Assembly: GCF_029714425.1 (NCBI RefSeq)
Contig: NZ_CP121668.1
Coordinates: forward strand, 124,001 to 188,000
DNA length: 64,000 nucleotides
Source: Bradyrhizobium sp. CB2312
GTDB lineage: Bacteria > Pseudomonadota > Alphaproteobacteria > Rhizobiales > Xanthobacteraceae
Direction of reading: 5' to 3'
The position numbers were made by a program, and so were the translations under genes. Of this stretch, positions 49,434-59,598 are shown piece by piece (the first letter of the stretch is position 1; each line of letters opens with the position of its first letter). A model generated the notes under the pieces. The model worked only from the letters and a program-made list of their open reading frames with translations. It was not told where the DNA came from and made no database searches.

Positions 49434-50033
49434 TCAGTTGACGTCGTTGCTGTTGGCCGCGGCCTTCGCGCCGCCCTTGGCGACACCGACTAGGGCCGGG
49501 CGCAGCACGCGCTCGCCGATGGTGTAGCCGGCCTGCACGACCTGCACCACGGTGCCCGACGGCACCGACGCATCGGGCACTTCGAACATCGCCTGCTGGA
49601 AGTTCGGGTCGAACTTCTGGCCCTGCGGGTCGAACTTCTTCACGCCATGCTTTTCCAGCGCGTTGAGCAGCGATCGCTCGGTGAGCTCGACGCCCTCGAT
49701 CAGCGAGATCAGGCCGGGATCGGCCGCGGCCCGCGCCTCGGCCGGAACGGCATCGAGCGCGCGCTGGAGATTGTCGGCGATGTCGAGCACGTCGCGGGCA
49801 AAGCCGGTGATGCCGTAGAGACGGGCGTCCGCGACCTCCTTGGTGGTACGCTTGCGTAAGTTCTCCATCTCGGCCAGCGTCCGCAGCATGCGGTCACGCG
49901 CCTCGGCGGCTTCCTTCTGCAGCAGCTCGACCGAACCCGGCTCGGGATCGTCGGGCATGATGTAGGGTTTCGACACCACGGGCTCGCCGGTCGGTGCGGT
50001 CGTGTCTTCGGGTTGCCGGTCTCGATCGGTCAT
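49434..50033 (-). CDS. grpE: Nucleotide exchange factor GrpE
   Basis: The 199-residue protein has the N-terminal disordered acidic region and the long coiled-coil ([29 protein letters not shown]), followed by a beta-domain with [10 protein letters not shown] and the C-terminal [18 protein letters not shown]. It drives ADP release from DnaK. The start at 50033 gives the family N-terminus. The frame upstream of it is not GrpE. It is 109 bp downstream of hrcA on the same strand, forming a heat-shock pair. Confidence 0.98.
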   Translation of the reverse strand: MTDRDRQPEDTTAPTGEPVVSKPYIMPDDPEPGSVELLQKEAAEARDRMLRTLAEMENLRKRTTKEVADARLYGITGFARDVLDIADNLQRALDAVPAEARAAADPGLISLIEGVELTERSLLNALEKHGVKKFDPQGQKFDPNFQQAMFEVPDASVPSGTVVQVVQAGYTIGERVLRPALVGVAKGGAKAAANSNDVN

Positions 50034-50142
50034 CGGCTCAAATCTCGAACTCGTTTCCAGGGATTGTTGGCAAGGATTGTTGGCCCGGATATCGTGCCTA
50101 AGCGCACGAAAATCAAGCGCCCGTGATCGGCACAAATGCCGG

Positions 50143-51231
50143 TCAGCCGCCCAGAAGGCGGCTGACGATGCGGGCGGCGTAGTCCACGGTCGGGATCACG
50201 CGGGCATAATTCAGCCGCGTCGGCCCGATCACGCCCAAAACGCCGACGATATGACCGGCGGCATCCCGGTACGGCGAGATGATCGTGGAGGAGCCGGACA
50301 GCGAGAACAGCTTGTTCTCGGAGCCAATGAAAATCCTCACGCCCTCGGCGGTCTCGGCGCGGCCCAGCAGGTCGATCACGCCGCGCTTGGTCTCGAGATC
50401 GTCGAACAACAGGCGCACCCGCTCCAGATCCTCCAGCGCGTGCAGATCTTCGAGCAGATTGGCGTGGCCGCGGACGATGAGCTGGCGATCCTCGTTCTCG
50501 CCGCCGGACCAGCTCGCGATTCCGGCCGAAATCACCTTCTGCGTCAGCTGATCGAGCTCGGCGCGAGCCTCGCCGAGCGCAGTCTCGAGCTCGAGCCGCG
50601 CTTCGGCGAGCGTGCGGCCGCGAATGCGCGCATTGAGGAAATTACCGGCTTCCGTGATCGCGGAGGAGGGAACTCCGGGCGGCAGCGCCAGCACGCGGTT
50701 TTCGACCTGGCCGTCTTCGCCGACCAGGATCACCAACGCCTTTTCCGGTTCCAGCCGGACGAACTCGATGTGCTTCAGTCGCGCATTGGATTTTGGCGTC
50801 AGCACCACGGCTGCGGCCCGCGTGAGACCCGATAGCCGCGTCAAGGCCTGATCCAGCGCCGCCTCGACCGACTGTGCCTGGCCGACCGATGCGAGCTGGC
50901 TCTGGATCGACGCGCGCTCGGCCTCGTTGAGATCGCCGACCTGCATCAGGGCATCGACGAAGAAACGCAGGCCGAGTTCCGTCGGCAAGCGGCCGGCGGA
51001 GGTATGTGGCGCGTAGATCAGGCCGAGCTGTTCCAGATCGGCCATAACGTTGCGGACCGAGGCCGGCGACAGCGGCATCGCGATCAGCCGCGAGATATTG
51101 CGCGAGCCGACGGGCTCGCCGGTCGCGAGATAGCTTTCGACAATTTGACGAAAGATGTCGCGGGAACGCTCGTTGAGCTGGGCGAGGCCTGCGTGCGGCG
51201 CGATCAGATGGATCGGATCGTGATGGGCCAC
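50143..51231 (-). CDS. hrcA: Heat-inducible transcription repressor HrcA
   Basis: The 362-residue protein has the HrcA winged-helix N-terminus ([29 protein letters not shown] and [27 protein letters not shown]), a GAF-like middle and the dimerising C-terminal domain ending in the family motif [19 protein letters not shown]. HrcA binds CIRCE elements, usually before groESL, and is itself kept active by GroEL. No CIRCE repeat is visible in this window, so the controlled operon is elsewhere. It is divergent from rph. Confidence 0.98.
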   Translation of the reverse strand: MAHHDPIHLIAPHAGLAQLNERSRDIFRQIVESYLATGEPVGSRNISRLIAMPLSPASVRNVMADLEQLGLIYAPHTSAGRLPTELGLRFFVDALMQVGDLNEAERASIQSQLASVGQAQSVEAALDQALTRLSGLTRAAAVVLTPKSNARLKHIEFVRLEPEKALVILVGEDGQVENRVLALPPGVPSSAITEAGNFLNARIRGRTLAEARLELETALGEARAELDQLTQKVISAGIASWSGGENEDRQLIVRGHANLLEDLHALEDLERVRLLFDDLETKRGVIDLLGRAETAEGVRIFIGSENKLFSLSGSSTIISPYRDAAGHIVGVLGVIGPTRLNYARVIPTVDYAARIVSRLLGG

Positions 51232-51400
51232 AGACGGTAACTCCTCTCAGATGCTCATAATTTGTCCATCCAGGACGGTTCTGACAAGCGTGGCGTTTGC
51301 GGGGTGGAAAACCGGGGGTGAAAAAACCTTGCCGCCCACCCTCACCCCACCTACAAGCACCGCGAACCGCCCATTTCCGCGAGTTTTTGGAGGATTTCCC

Positions 51401-52114
51401 ATGCGGCCAAGCCGCCGTGCGCCCGACGAATTGCGCCCCGTGACGCTGGAGCGTGGCGTGGTCAAATATGCGGAGGGCTCGTGCCTGGTGAAATTCGGCG
51501 ACACCCATGTGCTGGTCACCGCCACGCTGGAGGACCGCCTGCCGCCATGGCTGAAGGGCCAGGGCCGCGGCTGGGTCACCGCCGAATACGGCATGCTGCC
51601 GCGCGCGACCTCGGAACGCACCCGCCGCGAGGCCTCCGCCGGCAAGCAGAGCGGCCGCACCGTCGAGATCCAGCGCCTGATCGGCCGCTCGCTTCGCACT
51701 ATCGTCGACCTCGAAGCGCTCGGCGAGCGCCAGATCACGGTCGATTGCGACGTGCTCCAGGCCGACGGCGGCACCCGCACGGCCTCGATCACCGGTGCCT
51801 GGGTCGCGCTCGCCGATTGCATCAACTGGATGAAGGCGCGCAACATGATCAAGGCCAACGTGCTGCGCGACAACGTCGCCGCGATCTCCTGCGGCATCTA
51901 CAACGGCACGCCGGTGCTCGACCTCGATTATGCCGAGGATTCCGAGGCCGAAACCGACGCCAATTTCGTGATGACCGGCGATGGCCGCATTGTCGAGGTG
52001 CAGGGCACCGCGGAACGCGAGCCGTTCACGCAGGACGAGTTCCTCAAGCTGATCGCCCTGGCGCAGAAAGGCATCGCGCGTCTGGTGGACTTGCAGAAAC
52101 TGGCCGTGGCGTAG
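51401..52114 (+). CDS. rph: Ribonuclease PH
   Basis: The 237-residue phosphorolytic exonuclease begins [21 protein letters not shown] and has the RPH motifs [37 protein letters not shown] and [19 protein letters not shown]. It trims the 3' ends of tRNA precursors using phosphate. The ATG at 51401 follows GGAGGATTTCCC. The frame is open back to 51251 but only the ATG has family homology. It precedes rdgB by 10 bp and hemW after it, a typical alphaproteobacterial cluster. Confidence 0.98.
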   Translation: MRPSRRAPDELRPVTLERGVVKYAEGSCLVKFGDTHVLVTATLEDRLPPWLKGQGRGWVTAEYGMLPRATSERTRREASAGKQSGRTVEIQRLIGRSLRTIVDLEALGERQITVDCDVLQADGGTRTASITGAWVALADCINWMKARNMIKANVLRDNVAAISCGIYNGTPVLDLDYAEDSEAETDANFVMTGDGRIVEVQGTAEREPFTQDEFLKLIALAQKGIARLVDLQKLAVA

Positions 52115-52124
52115 TCAATAAGCC

Positions 52125-52760
52125 ATGCACCGCCGAATCACCGGAAAGCTCGTCATCGCGACCCACAATCCCGGCAAGCTCGCCGAGATGAAGGAGCTGC
52201 TCGCGCCTCACGGCATCGAGGCGGTGTCGGCCGGAGAGCTCGGCCTGGACGAGCCGGAGGAAACCGGCAACGATTTCCGCAGCAACGCCGCGATCAAGGC
52301 GATCGCGGCGGCAAAGGCGACGGGGCTTCCGTCCTTCGCGGATGATTCCGGCATCGTGGTCGACGCGCTCGACGGCGCGCCCGGCATTTTCTCCGCGCGC
52401 TGGGCCGGTCCGACCAAGGATTTCAACGCGGCGATGGCCCAGATCGAGCGGCTGCTGCAGGAGCGCGGGGCAAGCACGCCCGCAAAGCGCACCGCGCATT
52501 TCGTTTCCGCGCTCTGCGTCGCCTGGCCCGACGATCATCTCGAAGAGGTCGAGGCGCGCGTCGACGGCACGCTAGCTTGGCCGCCGCGCGGCACCGCCGG
52601 TTTTGGCTACGATCCGATGTTCCTGCCTGACGGGCACGACCGCACCTTCGGCGAGATGACCAGCATCGAGAAGCACGGCCTGCCGCCGCTCGGCCTTGCC
52701 CTGTCGCACCGCGCCCGCGCCTTCGTGAAACTGGCGGAGATCTGCCTTGAGCCGCGCTAG
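52125..52760 (+). CDS. rdgB: Non-canonical purine NTP pyrophosphatase (RdgB/HAM1)
   Basis: The 211-residue enzyme has the RdgB N-motif [48 protein letters not shown] and LSHRARAF. It hydrolyses ITP, dITP and XTP to the monophosphates and keeps them out of DNA and RNA. Its stop codon (TAG, 52758-52760) is the start of the family J repeat. It overlaps hemW by 14 bp. Confidence 0.97.
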   Translation: MHRRITGKLVIATHNPGKLAEMKELLAPHGIEAVSAGELGLDEPEETGNDFRSNAAIKAIAAAKATGLPSFADDSGIVVDALDGAPGIFSARWAGPTKDFNAAMAQIERLLQERGASTPAKRTAHFVSALCVAWPDDHLEEVEARVDGTLAWPPRGTAGFGYDPMFLPDGHDRTFGEMTSIEKHGLPPLGLALSHRARAFVKLAEICLEPR

Positions 52761-53961
52761 AGCGTTTTCGAGCGAAGTGGATACCGGTTCGCGCCAGGAA
52801 AACGCGTCGAAACAAGAATCCGAAGCCTTCGGCGTCTACGTGCACTGGCCGTTCTGCCTGTCGAAGTGCCCGTATTGTGACTTCAACAGCCATGTCCGCC
52901 ACGCCGCCATCGACGAGGCACGCTTTGCCTCCGCTTTCGCGCGCGAGATCGAGACCACGGCCGAGCGCGCGCCCGGTCGCGAGGTCACCTCGATCTTCCT
53001 CGGCGGCGGCACACCGTCATTGATGCAGCCTGCAACCGTCGGCGCCGTGCTCGATGCCATCGGCAAGCATTGGATTGTTGCGAGCGACGTCGAGGTGACG
53101 CTGGAAGCGAACCCGACCAGCGTCGAGGCCACACGCTTCGCCGGCTATCGCGCCGCCGGCGTCAACCGCGTCTCGCTCGGCGTGCAGGCGCTGGACGATG
53201 CCTCGCTGAAGGCGCTCGGCCGCTTGCACAGCGCGCGCGAGGCGCTCGATGCCGTCGCCATCGCGCGCCGCTCCTTCGACCGTTATTCGTTCGACCTGAT
53301 CTACGCCCGCCCCGACCAGACGCCGGCGATGTGGGCCGACGAGCTGCGTCTCGCCATCAATGAAGCGGCCGAGCATCTGTCGCTCTATCAATTGACGATC
53401 GAGGAAGGCACGCCGTTCTTCGGCCTGCACCAGGCCGGCAAATTGAAGACACCGGACGAAGCCGTCGCGCGCGCGCTCTATGACGTGACGCAGGAAACCT
53501 GCGACAAGCTTGGGCTACCCGCCTACGAGATCTCCAATCACGCGCGGCGCGGCGCCGAGTGCCGGCACAATCTGGTGTACTGGCGCGGCGAGGAATATGC
53601 CGGCATCGGGCCGGGCGCGCATGGCCGTCTCGACATCGACGGCGTGCGCCATGCCACCGCCACCGAGAAGCGTCCCGAAGCGTGGCTGCTGCGGGTCGAG
53701 ACCAATGGTCACGGCGTCGTCACCGACGACCTCCTCAACAGCGAAGAACGCGCCGACGAATTTCTGCTAATGGGATTGCGCCTCGCCGAGGGCATCGACC
53801 CCGCGCGCTACAAGGCCCTCGCCGGTCGTCCGCTCGACGCCGGCCGCATCGCGCTGCTGCGCGAGGAAGGCGCGATCACCGTCGATGCAACGGGCCGCCT
53901 GCGGGTGACGAGCAGCGGATTCCCGGTGCTCGATGCAGTGGTCGCGGATCTCGCGGCGTAG
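52747..53961 (+). CDS. hemW: Radical SAM heme chaperone HemW, with a repeat-encoded N-terminus
   Basis: The 404-residue HemW has the radical-SAM cluster Cys37, Cys41, Cys44 ([14 protein letters not shown]), the GGGTP motif (FLGGGTPS), and the HemN-like C-terminal domain. It is homologous to HemN but inserts heme in respiratory proteins. The first ~23 residues ([18 protein letters not shown]...) are the translated family J repeat. The start is probably the TTG at 52747 with CGGAGAT upstream. No start codon lies between the repeat and the conserved FGVYVHWPF. Confidence 0.94.
   Translation: MSRARAFSSEVDTGSRQENASKQESEAFGVYVHWPFCLSKCPYCDFNSHVRHAAIDEARFASAFAREIETTAERAPGREVTSIFLGGGTPSLMQPATVGAVLDAIGKHWIVASDVEVTLEANPTSVEATRFAGYRAAGVNRVSLGVQALDDASLKALGRLHSAREALDAVAIARRSFDRYSFDLIYARPDQTPAMWADELRLAINEAAEHLSLYQLTIEEGTPFFGLHQAGKLKTPDEAVARALYDVTQETCDKLGLPAYEISNHARRGAECRHNLVYWRGEEYAGIGPGAHGRLDIDGVRHATATEKRPEAWLLRVETNGHGVVTDDLLNSEERADEFLLMGLRLAEGIDPARYKALAGRPLDAGRIALLREEGAITVDATGRLRVTSSGFPVLDAVVADLAA
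52758..52815. repeat. Family J repeat embedded in the hemW start
   Basis: This 58-bp element begins TAGAGCGTTTTCGAGCGAAG and ends GAAAACGCGTCGAAACAA, with GGATACCGGTTCGCG in the middle. The GAGCGTTTTC/GAAAACGCG ends make an imperfect inverted repeat. It supplies the rdgB stop and the hemW N-terminal codons. No other copy lies in the window. I recall such elements as common in bradyrhizobia. Confidence 0.72.
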
Positions 53962-53970
53962 CAAGCTCTT

Positions 53971-54063
53971 GTGGGGTGGGCAAAGCGAAGCATGCCCACC
54001 GTTCCATGCGACTTAGCTGAGAGATGGTGGGCACGGCGCAAGTGCGCCTTTGCCCACCCTACG
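53971..54063. repeat. Dispersed palindromic repeat, family G
   Basis: Second copy of the family seen at 39550, with GTGGGGTGGGCAAAG and TTTGCCCACCCTAC ends. It lies between hemW and the LpoA-like gene, which are convergent. Confidence 0.82.
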
Positions 54064-54079
54064 GCACCGTCGTCCTGAA

Positions 54080-55270
54080 CTATGCCCCAAAGCTCTTCGG
54101 CGAACCCGCGACCGCAACGCCGCCGCCGGTCGTCACCTTCATCACCGCAAGGCCGCGCTCGTTGGTGCCGTCGGCGCGGAAGCGGAACAGGCCGTCGATG
54201 CCGGCAAAGCCCGAGGCGTTGGTGAGCACATCCGCCGAGAATCGCGTGGTGCCCTGCGTGCGGGCGAGCGCGGCGACGAGGGCGACGGCGTCATAGGCAA
54301 GCGTCGCGGTGCGCACCGGCTCGGCGCCGTATTTGGTTCGGTAGCGGCCGGAGAAGGCGCGGAAGCCGGCCGGATCGGGCGCGGCGTAAAGACCGCCTTG
54401 CAACGCCGAGCTGGCATAGACGCGCGGATTGTCCCACAGGCCGGTGCCGAGCAGCTGGATGTTGCGCAAGTTCGCGCCGGCCGCGGTCATCGCATCGGCC
54501 ACCGCGACGACGGCATCGCCGTCGTCGGCAATGAACAGCGCATCGGCGCTGCCGATCTGCTGCGCCACGGCGCGCGCCGGGGTGGCGCGATCCGCGCCAT
54601 ATCTTTCGAATGCGACAACGCGTCCGCCACGCCGCGGCACCGCCGCCTTCACCGCGGCCTCGACGACATTGCCATAGGCATTGTCGGGCACGAGGACGGC
54701 GACGGAGCGTTTGCCGATGCTGGCGGAGTACTCGATGATGCGATTGACGTCGGACTCCGGCAGGAAGCTCAGCAAATACACGCCGCGGCCGGCGATGCTG
54801 GAATCGGTCGAGAACGCGATCACGGAAATGCCGCGCGTGCGCGCGACCTGAGCCACCGCCGGCACCGACTGCGCGAACAACGGTCCCAAAATGATCTCGG
54901 CCCCTTCCTCGACCGCCTGCTGCGCGCCGGCCTGCGCGCCCTGCGGGGTGCCATTGTCGTCCTTGATCAGCAGCTGGATGTTCGGGTTCTGGAACTCAGC
55001 CAGCGCCATCTCGGCCGCATTGCGCATCGATTGCGCGGCAAGGCCGGCATTGCCGGCGGCCGAGAGTGGCAGGATCACGGCAACCTTGACCCCGCCGGTG
55101 CCGGCGGTCGTCGCCTGCTGCGGCGGCCCGGCCGGCTGGGCCGGGGGCGGGGAGGAGCTGCTGAAGGGATTGGAGAACTGGCTGAGGCTCTGCTGCACGC
55201 CGGCGCAGGCCGAGAGCAGGGGGGCGCCGAGCAACAAGCCTAGCGCACCCCGCCGGGTCGCCCCGGACAT
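54080..55270 (-). CDS. LpoA-like lipoprotein (penicillin-binding protein activator family)
   Basis: From the ATG at 55270 the protein has 396 residues: a lipobox LLSAC with Cys22, a Pro/Gln/Ser-rich linker and a periplasmic leucine-binding-like domain (VKVAVILPLSAAGNAGLAAQSMRNAAEMALAEF). Family members activate PBP1A in gammaproteobacteria; in alphaproteobacteria the role is less established. The frame is open to 55393, with in-frame ATGs at 55315 and 55363. The clean lipoprotein signal favours 55270. It is divergent from rsmI, a pairing similar to E. coli yraM-yraL. Confidence 0.83.
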   Translation of the reverse strand: MSGATRRGALGLLLGAPLLSACAGVQQSLSQFSNPFSSSSPPPAQPAGPPQQATTAGTGGVKVAVILPLSAAGNAGLAAQSMRNAAEMALAEFQNPNIQLLIKDDNGTPQGAQAGAQQAVEEGAEIILGPLFAQSVPAVAQVARTRGISVIAFSTDSSIAGRGVYLLSFLPESDVNRIIEYSASIGKRSVAVLVPDNAYGNVVEAAVKAAVPRRGGRVVAFERYGADRATPARAVAQQIGSADALFIADDGDAVVAVADAMTAAGANLRNIQLLGTGLWDNPRVYASSALQGGLYAAPDPAGFRAFSGRYRTKYGAEPVRTATLAYDAVALVAALARTQGTTRFSADVLTNASGFAGIDGLFRFRADGTNERGLAVMKVTTGGGVAVAGSPKSFGA

Positions 55271-55654
55271 TCGGGGCCCCTCAACGGGAGATTTCGGATC
55301 ACGCGGGCCCAGCATTGCAGCTTCTCTTCTAACCGGCGATCGCCAGCCGGTCACAACATTCATGGCCGCGACAGAAGCCGCGGATTCCGACATATTGTCG
55401 GCAAATAGTTAACCAAAACAAAAGGATAATGACCGCTTAACGCGCCCGCACCTGTAAGTCCTGGCTGTCCGCCGACCGTCACGACAGCATCAAGGCGGCG
55501 TTTCCGCCGCGAATATGACGCTGACACTTCATACCCTCTCGAATGTGATCCCGGATGGATCACATTCCCGTCCTTCCGTATCTTGGGCTTGGCCACGATC
55601 TTTTTCGGAGAACCGGTTCCCAGCCCCGGGGATCATGCCTAAGTTCGATTCATT
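55271..55654. other. Divergent intergenic region between the LpoA-like gene and rsmI
   Basis: This ~384-bp gap holds both promoters. It includes a family I repeat at about 55597-55639 just before rsmI. It also has AT-richer sequence around 55400-55440, a plausible promoter region. The LpoA-like frame is open across the first ~120 bp, so part of this gap could be its N-terminus. Confidence 0.55.
55597..55639. repeat. Short palindromic repeat, family I (diverged)
   Basis: It resembles the 1771 copy: GATCTTTTTCGGAGAACCGG on the left and GGGGATCATGC on the right. It lies 15 bp before the rsmI start, so it may affect its translation. Confidence 0.6.
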
Positions 55655-56605
55655 ATGCGCGCAAAGCCGGCCCCGATAAATACGCCTGAAGGCCCAGACG
55701 CCGCTCCACGCGGCTTCTCCATCGACGCCTATCGGCTCCCGGCCCCGAAGGCGGCGCCGGGCCTCTATCTGGTCGCGACCCCGATCGGCAATCTCGGCGA
55801 CATTACGCTGCGCGCGCTCCAGACCCTTGCCGGCGTCGACGTCATCGCCTGCGAGGACACCCGCATCACGCGCCGCCTGACCGAGCGCTACGATATCGCC
55901 GCCCAGCTCAAGCAATATCACGAGCACAACGCCGAAGTGGCGCGCCCAAAAATCCTGGAGGCGCTTGCCGCGGGCGGCTCGGTCGCGCTGGTGTCGGACG
56001 CCGGCACGCCGCTGATCTCTGATCCCGGCTTCAAGCTGGTGCGCGAGGTCTGCGCCGCCGGCCATGCCGTCTATGCGCTGCCGGGCCCGTCCTCGGTGCT
56101 GGCGGCGCTGTCGGTCGCCGCGCTACCGACCGACCGTTTCTTCTTCGAGGGTTTCTTGCCGGCCAAATCAGCCGCGCGAAAATCGCGTCTGGCCGAGCTC
56201 GCCCGCATCGATGCGACCCTGGTGATGTTCGAATCCGGCAACCGCGTGCAGGATACGCTGGCCGAGCTCGCCGAGATCATGGGCAGCCGCGAGGCCGCGA
56301 TCTGTCGTGAGCTGACTAAGCTGCACGAGGAGATTTCGCGTGCAACGCTCGCCGAGCTGGCACGTGACGCCGAGGGGCTGGAGACGCGCGGCGAGTTCGT
56401 GCTGGTGATCGCTCCGCCGGCGGCCGACGCCGAGGTGCTGAACTCGGATGCGCTGGACGATCTCCTGCGCGAGCAGCTGGCCGCGCACAGCGTCAAGGAC
56501 GCGGTTGCGCATGCGGTCGCGCTCTCGGGCCGGCCGCGCCGCGAGGTGTATGCCCGCGCGCTCGAGATCGCCAAGGATCTGCGGGGCGGTGATGGCGAAG
56601 GCTAG
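55655..56605 (+). CDS. rsmI: 16S rRNA 2'-O-methyltransferase RsmI
   Basis: The 316-residue protein is a tetrapyrrole-methylase-fold enzyme. It carries [37 protein letters not shown], and [23 protein letters not shown]. It methylates the 2'-OH of C1402 in 16S rRNA with SAM. The first ~35 residues ([20 protein letters not shown]...) are an unconserved leader. It overlaps yraN by 14 bp and is followed by gshB. Confidence 0.95.
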   Translation: MRAKPAPINTPEGPDAAPRGFSIDAYRLPAPKAAPGLYLVATPIGNLGDITLRALQTLAGVDVIACEDTRITRRLTERYDIAAQLKQYHEHNAEVARPKILEALAAGGSVALVSDAGTPLISDPGFKLVREVCAAGHAVYALPGPSSVLAALSVAALPTDRFFFEGFLPAKSAARKSRLAELARIDATLVMFESGNRVQDTLAELAEIMGSREAAICRELTKLHEEISRATLAELARDAEGLETRGEFVLVIAPPAADAEVLNSDALDDLLREQLAAHSVKDAVAHAVALSGRPRREVYARALEIAKDLRGGDGEG

Positions 56606-56993
56606 GGGCGATGCGGAACCGAAAGTCGCCTCGCCCGAGCGCGTCGCCGCGTTCCGCACCGGCATCTCGGCCGAAAGCCGCGCCGCGGCCTATCTCATCG
56701 CCAAGGGCTACCGCATCCTGGCCAAGCGTTACCGCACGGCGCATGGCGAGATCGATCTCGTGGCGCGCCGCCGCAATTTGATCGCCTTCATCGAGGTCAA
56801 GGCCCGCGCCAGCCTGGATGACGCGGCTTACGCGGTCACCCCGCGCCAGCAGCAGCGCATCATCGACGCCGCGCAAGGCTGGCTCGTAGCGCATCCCGAG
56901 CATGCCGAATTCGAATTGCGATTCGACGCCATGCTGATTGCGCCGCGCTCACTTCCGCGCCATGTGTTGGCGGCATTCGACGCCTCGACCTGA
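56592..56993 (+). CDS. yraN: YraN-family (UPF0102) nuclease-like protein
   Basis: The 133-residue protein has the UPF0102 fold, with [37 protein letters not shown] and [17 protein letters not shown]. The Glu/Asp/Glu-x-Lys pattern is of the PD-(D/E)XK nuclease type. The function is not known, though it is widely conserved. The ATG at 56592 lies inside rsmI, 14 bp before its stop, indicating coupled translation. It is 10 bp upstream of gshB. Confidence 0.9.
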   Translation: MAKARGDAEPKVASPERVAAFRTGISAESRAAAYLIAKGYRILAKRYRTAHGEIDLVARRRNLIAFIEVKARASLDDAAYAVTPRQQQRIIDAAQGWLVAHPEHAEFELRFDAMLIAPRSLPRHVLAAFDAST

Positions 56994-57003
56994 AAGGCAG
57001 ACC

Positions 57004-57948
57004 ATGAAACTCAACGTCGCCGTCCAGATGGACCCCATCGCCCGCATCAACATCAAGGGCGATTCCACTTTCGCGCTGCTGCTGGAGGCGCAGAAGCGCG
57101 GCCATGGCCTGTCCTATTACACGCCCGACAAGCTCTCGATGGTCGGCGACGAGCTGGTCGCGCCGGTGCAGCTTCTGACAGTGCGCGACGAGTCCGGCGA
57201 CCATTTCACCCTCGGTGAGCACAGGCGCGAGGCGCTCAACGGCTTCGACGTGGTGCTGCTGCGCCAGGATCCGCCGTTCGACCTCGCCTACATCACTTCG
57301 ACCCATTTCCTGGAGCGCATTCATCCGAAGACGCTGGTGGTCAACGATCCCGCCTCGGTGCGCAATGCGCCGGAAAAGCTGTTCGTGATGAATTTCCCGC
57401 AGCTGATGCCGCCGACCCTGATCTCGCGCGACTTAGACGAGATCAACGCGTTCCGCGACAAGCACGGCGCCGTTGTGATGAAGCCGCTGCACGGCCATGG
57501 CGGCGCGGCGGTATTCCGCGTGATGCCGCAGGACATGAATTTCGGCTCGCTGTTCGACATGTTCTCGGTCACCTTCAAGGAGCCCTGGGTGATCCAGCAG
57601 TTCATCCCCGAGGTGAAGCACGGCGACAAGCGCATCATCCTGGTCAACGGCGAGTTCGCCGGCGCGGTGAACCGCGTGCCTGCCGCCGACGATCTCCGCT
57701 CCAACATGGTGCGCGGCGGCGCCGCCAAGGAGACCGAGCTCACGCCGCGCGAGCGCGAGATCTGCGCGACGATCGGTCCGGCGCTGCGCGAGCGCGGACT
57801 GCTGTTCGTCGGCATCGACGTCATCAACGACAATCTCACCGAGATCAACGTGACCTCGCCCACGGGCATCCGCGCCATCGCGCGGCTCGGCGGCCCTGAC
57901 GTCGCGGCGAAGATCTGGGATGCGATCGAGCAGAAGCGAAAGAAATAG
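57004..57948 (+). CDS. gshB: Glutathione synthetase
   Basis: The 314-residue ATP-grasp enzyme has the N-terminal [20 protein letters not shown], the glycine-rich loop [13 protein letters not shown] and the signature [18 protein letters not shown] [14 protein letters not shown]. It joins gamma-glutamylcysteine and glycine. It follows yraN and precedes the convergent AraC gene. The rsmI-yraN-gshB order is typical of alphaproteobacteria. Confidence 0.98.
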   Translation: MKLNVAVQMDPIARINIKGDSTFALLLEAQKRGHGLSYYTPDKLSMVGDELVAPVQLLTVRDESGDHFTLGEHRREALNGFDVVLLRQDPPFDLAYITSTHFLERIHPKTLVVNDPASVRNAPEKLFVMNFPQLMPPTLISRDLDEINAFRDKHGAVVMKPLHGHGGAAVFRVMPQDMNFGSLFDMFSVTFKEPWVIQQFIPEVKHGDKRIILVNGEFAGAVNRVPAADDLRSNMVRGGAAKETELTPREREICATIGPALRERGLLFVGIDVINDNLTEINVTSPTGIRAIARLGGPDVAAKIWDAIEQKRKK

Positions 57949-57953
57949 CTTCG

Positions 57954-57972
57954 GAGCCTTGGGTCGGCTCCT
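57954..57972. terminator. Small hairpin between gshB and the AraC gene
   Basis: GGAGCC and GGCTCC flank a 7-base loop. No T-run follows in the gshB direction, so it may act as a weak or bidirectional terminator between two convergent genes. Confidence 0.35.
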
Positions 57973-58971
57973 TCAGCCGAAAAATCCCCGAGCGCGCCGG
58001 GCTGTGTCGGACGGATACAATCCAAAGGCCGCACGGTAGGACGCCGCAAACCGGCCCATGTGGGTAAAGCCCCACTTCAGCGCGACTTCACTGACCGGAA
58101 GCAGATTCTCCGGTCGCGACAGCTCGTCGTGGATCGCTTCGAGTCGAATTCTGCGCAAATAGGCGACCGGCGTCGTTCCGTGGATCCGGCGAAATCCCGA
58201 TTGCAGCAACCGACTGCTGATCCCGACGTTCCCGGCAATATCGGCGATCGTCAGCGGCAGATGCAGGTTGGCCCGCATGTATTCGACGGCCCGCCTGACG
58301 TGACGGGGCGGCACATCCATGGGCTGGCGGTTCAACCGCTCGATCAGCCGATGCGGCACGTTTTGGAGGACTAGCTGGATCACGGCCTCCGACAACAGAG
58401 CGCTGGCTTTCGGCGAACGTGCCAGGATCCCGTCATGGAGGCCGGTCGTGCTGGCGCGAACGAGCTGAAGCAGCATCTGCCCGGCGCTGGTGGACAGCTC
58501 GATCTTGGGCGCGAGATTGAGGTCTTCCAGAGCCGTGCCCGCGAACGTCGCGGACAGCACCTTGGTGACGACGCCGGTATGCACCGTCAGCGTCACGCTC
58601 GAATACCGTCCATCCACCGCTTCGACCCGCTGCTTCTGCAACGTCGGAAGCGATACGATGGCGATGTCGGAGTCCATACGTTGCACGTTTTTTCCGGCAA
58701 TGAGCATCTCGGCCTTGCCGGCATTGAGAAGGCTGATCGCAAGCTCTCCCGATGAATTGCCGTAGGCGTAGCGCCAGTCCCACCCCGCGGACAGCTCCGC
58801 CCTCACGACATCCATGCCCGCACCAATCGCGACATCCGCATGCCAGCGAAATGATCCATCCGGCCGCGGCGAGGAATGCGCATTGATTCCGTGAGGCCGC
58901 AGTATCTCGAGCAACTCCTGAAACGACGACCCTGATCGCGCGGGAGGTGCGGCAAGTATGTCTTCGACCAT
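57973..58971 (-). CDS. AraC-family transcriptional regulator
   Basis: The 332-residue protein has a C-terminal AraC/XylS double-HTH domain: PLTIADIAGNVGISSRLLQSGFRRIHGTTPVAYLRRIRLEAIHDE, then VSEVALKWGFTHMGRFAASYRAAFG. The N-terminal ~200 residues are a cupin-like or AraC-binding-like sensor region of the type in AraC_binding_2 proteins. It is upstream of and divergent from a small secreted protein gene. The target and effector are unknown. Confidence 0.9.
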   Translation of the reverse strand: MVEDILAAPPARSGSSFQELLEILRPHGINAHSSPRPDGSFRWHADVAIGAGMDVVRAELSAGWDWRYAYGNSSGELAISLLNAGKAEMLIAGKNVQRMDSDIAIVSLPTLQKQRVEAVDGRYSSVTLTVHTGVVTKVLSATFAGTALEDLNLAPKIELSTSAGQMLLQLVRASTTGLHDGILARSPKASALLSEAVIQLVLQNVPHRLIERLNRQPMDVPPRHVRRAVEYMRANLHLPLTIADIAGNVGISSRLLQSGFRRIHGTTPVAYLRRIRLEAIHDELSRPENLLPVSEVALKWGFTHMGRFAASYRAAFGLYPSDTARRARGFFG

Positions 58972-59187
58972 GCAAATCCCAATCGTTGGTCTTTTGCTGT
59001 CCTAGCACAACTCGGGTGAATTCAGATCGCGCTCTCAATATCCGATTTCCGAAAGAGGATATCCAGATCGCGCATCGATCGGCCTAGCCGGAAACCGAAG
59101 GCTTCCATCCCGAACGCGCCGGAGTCCATGGACTTGCGGCGCGATCGGCCTAAATCGCTTCGACCACCTCAAACAGGTTATGGAAGC

Positions 59188-59598
59188 ATGCTTACCAGAA
59201 CAATTTGCGCGGTCACGCTGATGGCCCTTTCGTCGATGCCGGCGCGGGCCGACAGCTGCGCAGACCACTATCAGATGAGCGGCGTTCCGCTGGTGACGGG
59301 CACGACCCACAAGGTCTGGATGATCTTCCCGTCGGTCAATCCCACCCTTGCCCTCGACAGGGTCTCCCGTGCCGTCATGGCGGAAGGCTTCGTCAACGTG
59401 AACGTGGACAAGGCGCTTGGCACGCTGACCACTCAGCAGGAAACGACCGGATCCGGGCGGCCGCAGACACTTCGCGTCGTCGTGCGCAAGGACGTCAAAG
59501 GCAGCCGCGTCGATGCGGTCTTCATCATGCCGCCGGGACAGGTGGCTCCAGGCATCAGCGCCAACCTCTGCCGTGTCGTGGACGCAGCCGGCCAGTGA
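59188..59598 (+). CDS. Small secreted protein, unknown function
   Basis: The 136-residue product has a signal peptide (MLTRTICAVTLMALSSMPARAD). The mature part has two cysteines, in DSCADHY and ANLCRVV, which could pair, and an alpha/beta pattern VWMIFPSVNPTLALDRVSRAVMAEGF. I do not recognise a family. The ATG at 59188 is preceded by an open frame of 20 codons lacking a signal. It lies downstream of the divergent AraC gene. Confidence 0.75.
   Translation: MLTRTICAVTLMALSSMPARADSCADHYQMSGVPLVTGTTHKVWMIFPSVNPTLALDRVSRAVMAEGFVNVNVDKALGTLTTQQETTGSGRPQTLRVVVRKDVKGSRVDAVFIMPPGQVAPGISANLCRVVDAAGQ

Noticed and set aside
50143..51400. CIRCE element near hrcA-grpE
   Set aside because: I looked for TTAGCACTC-N9-GAGTGCTAA in the hrcA/rph gap and the dnaK and grpE upstream regions and did not find it.
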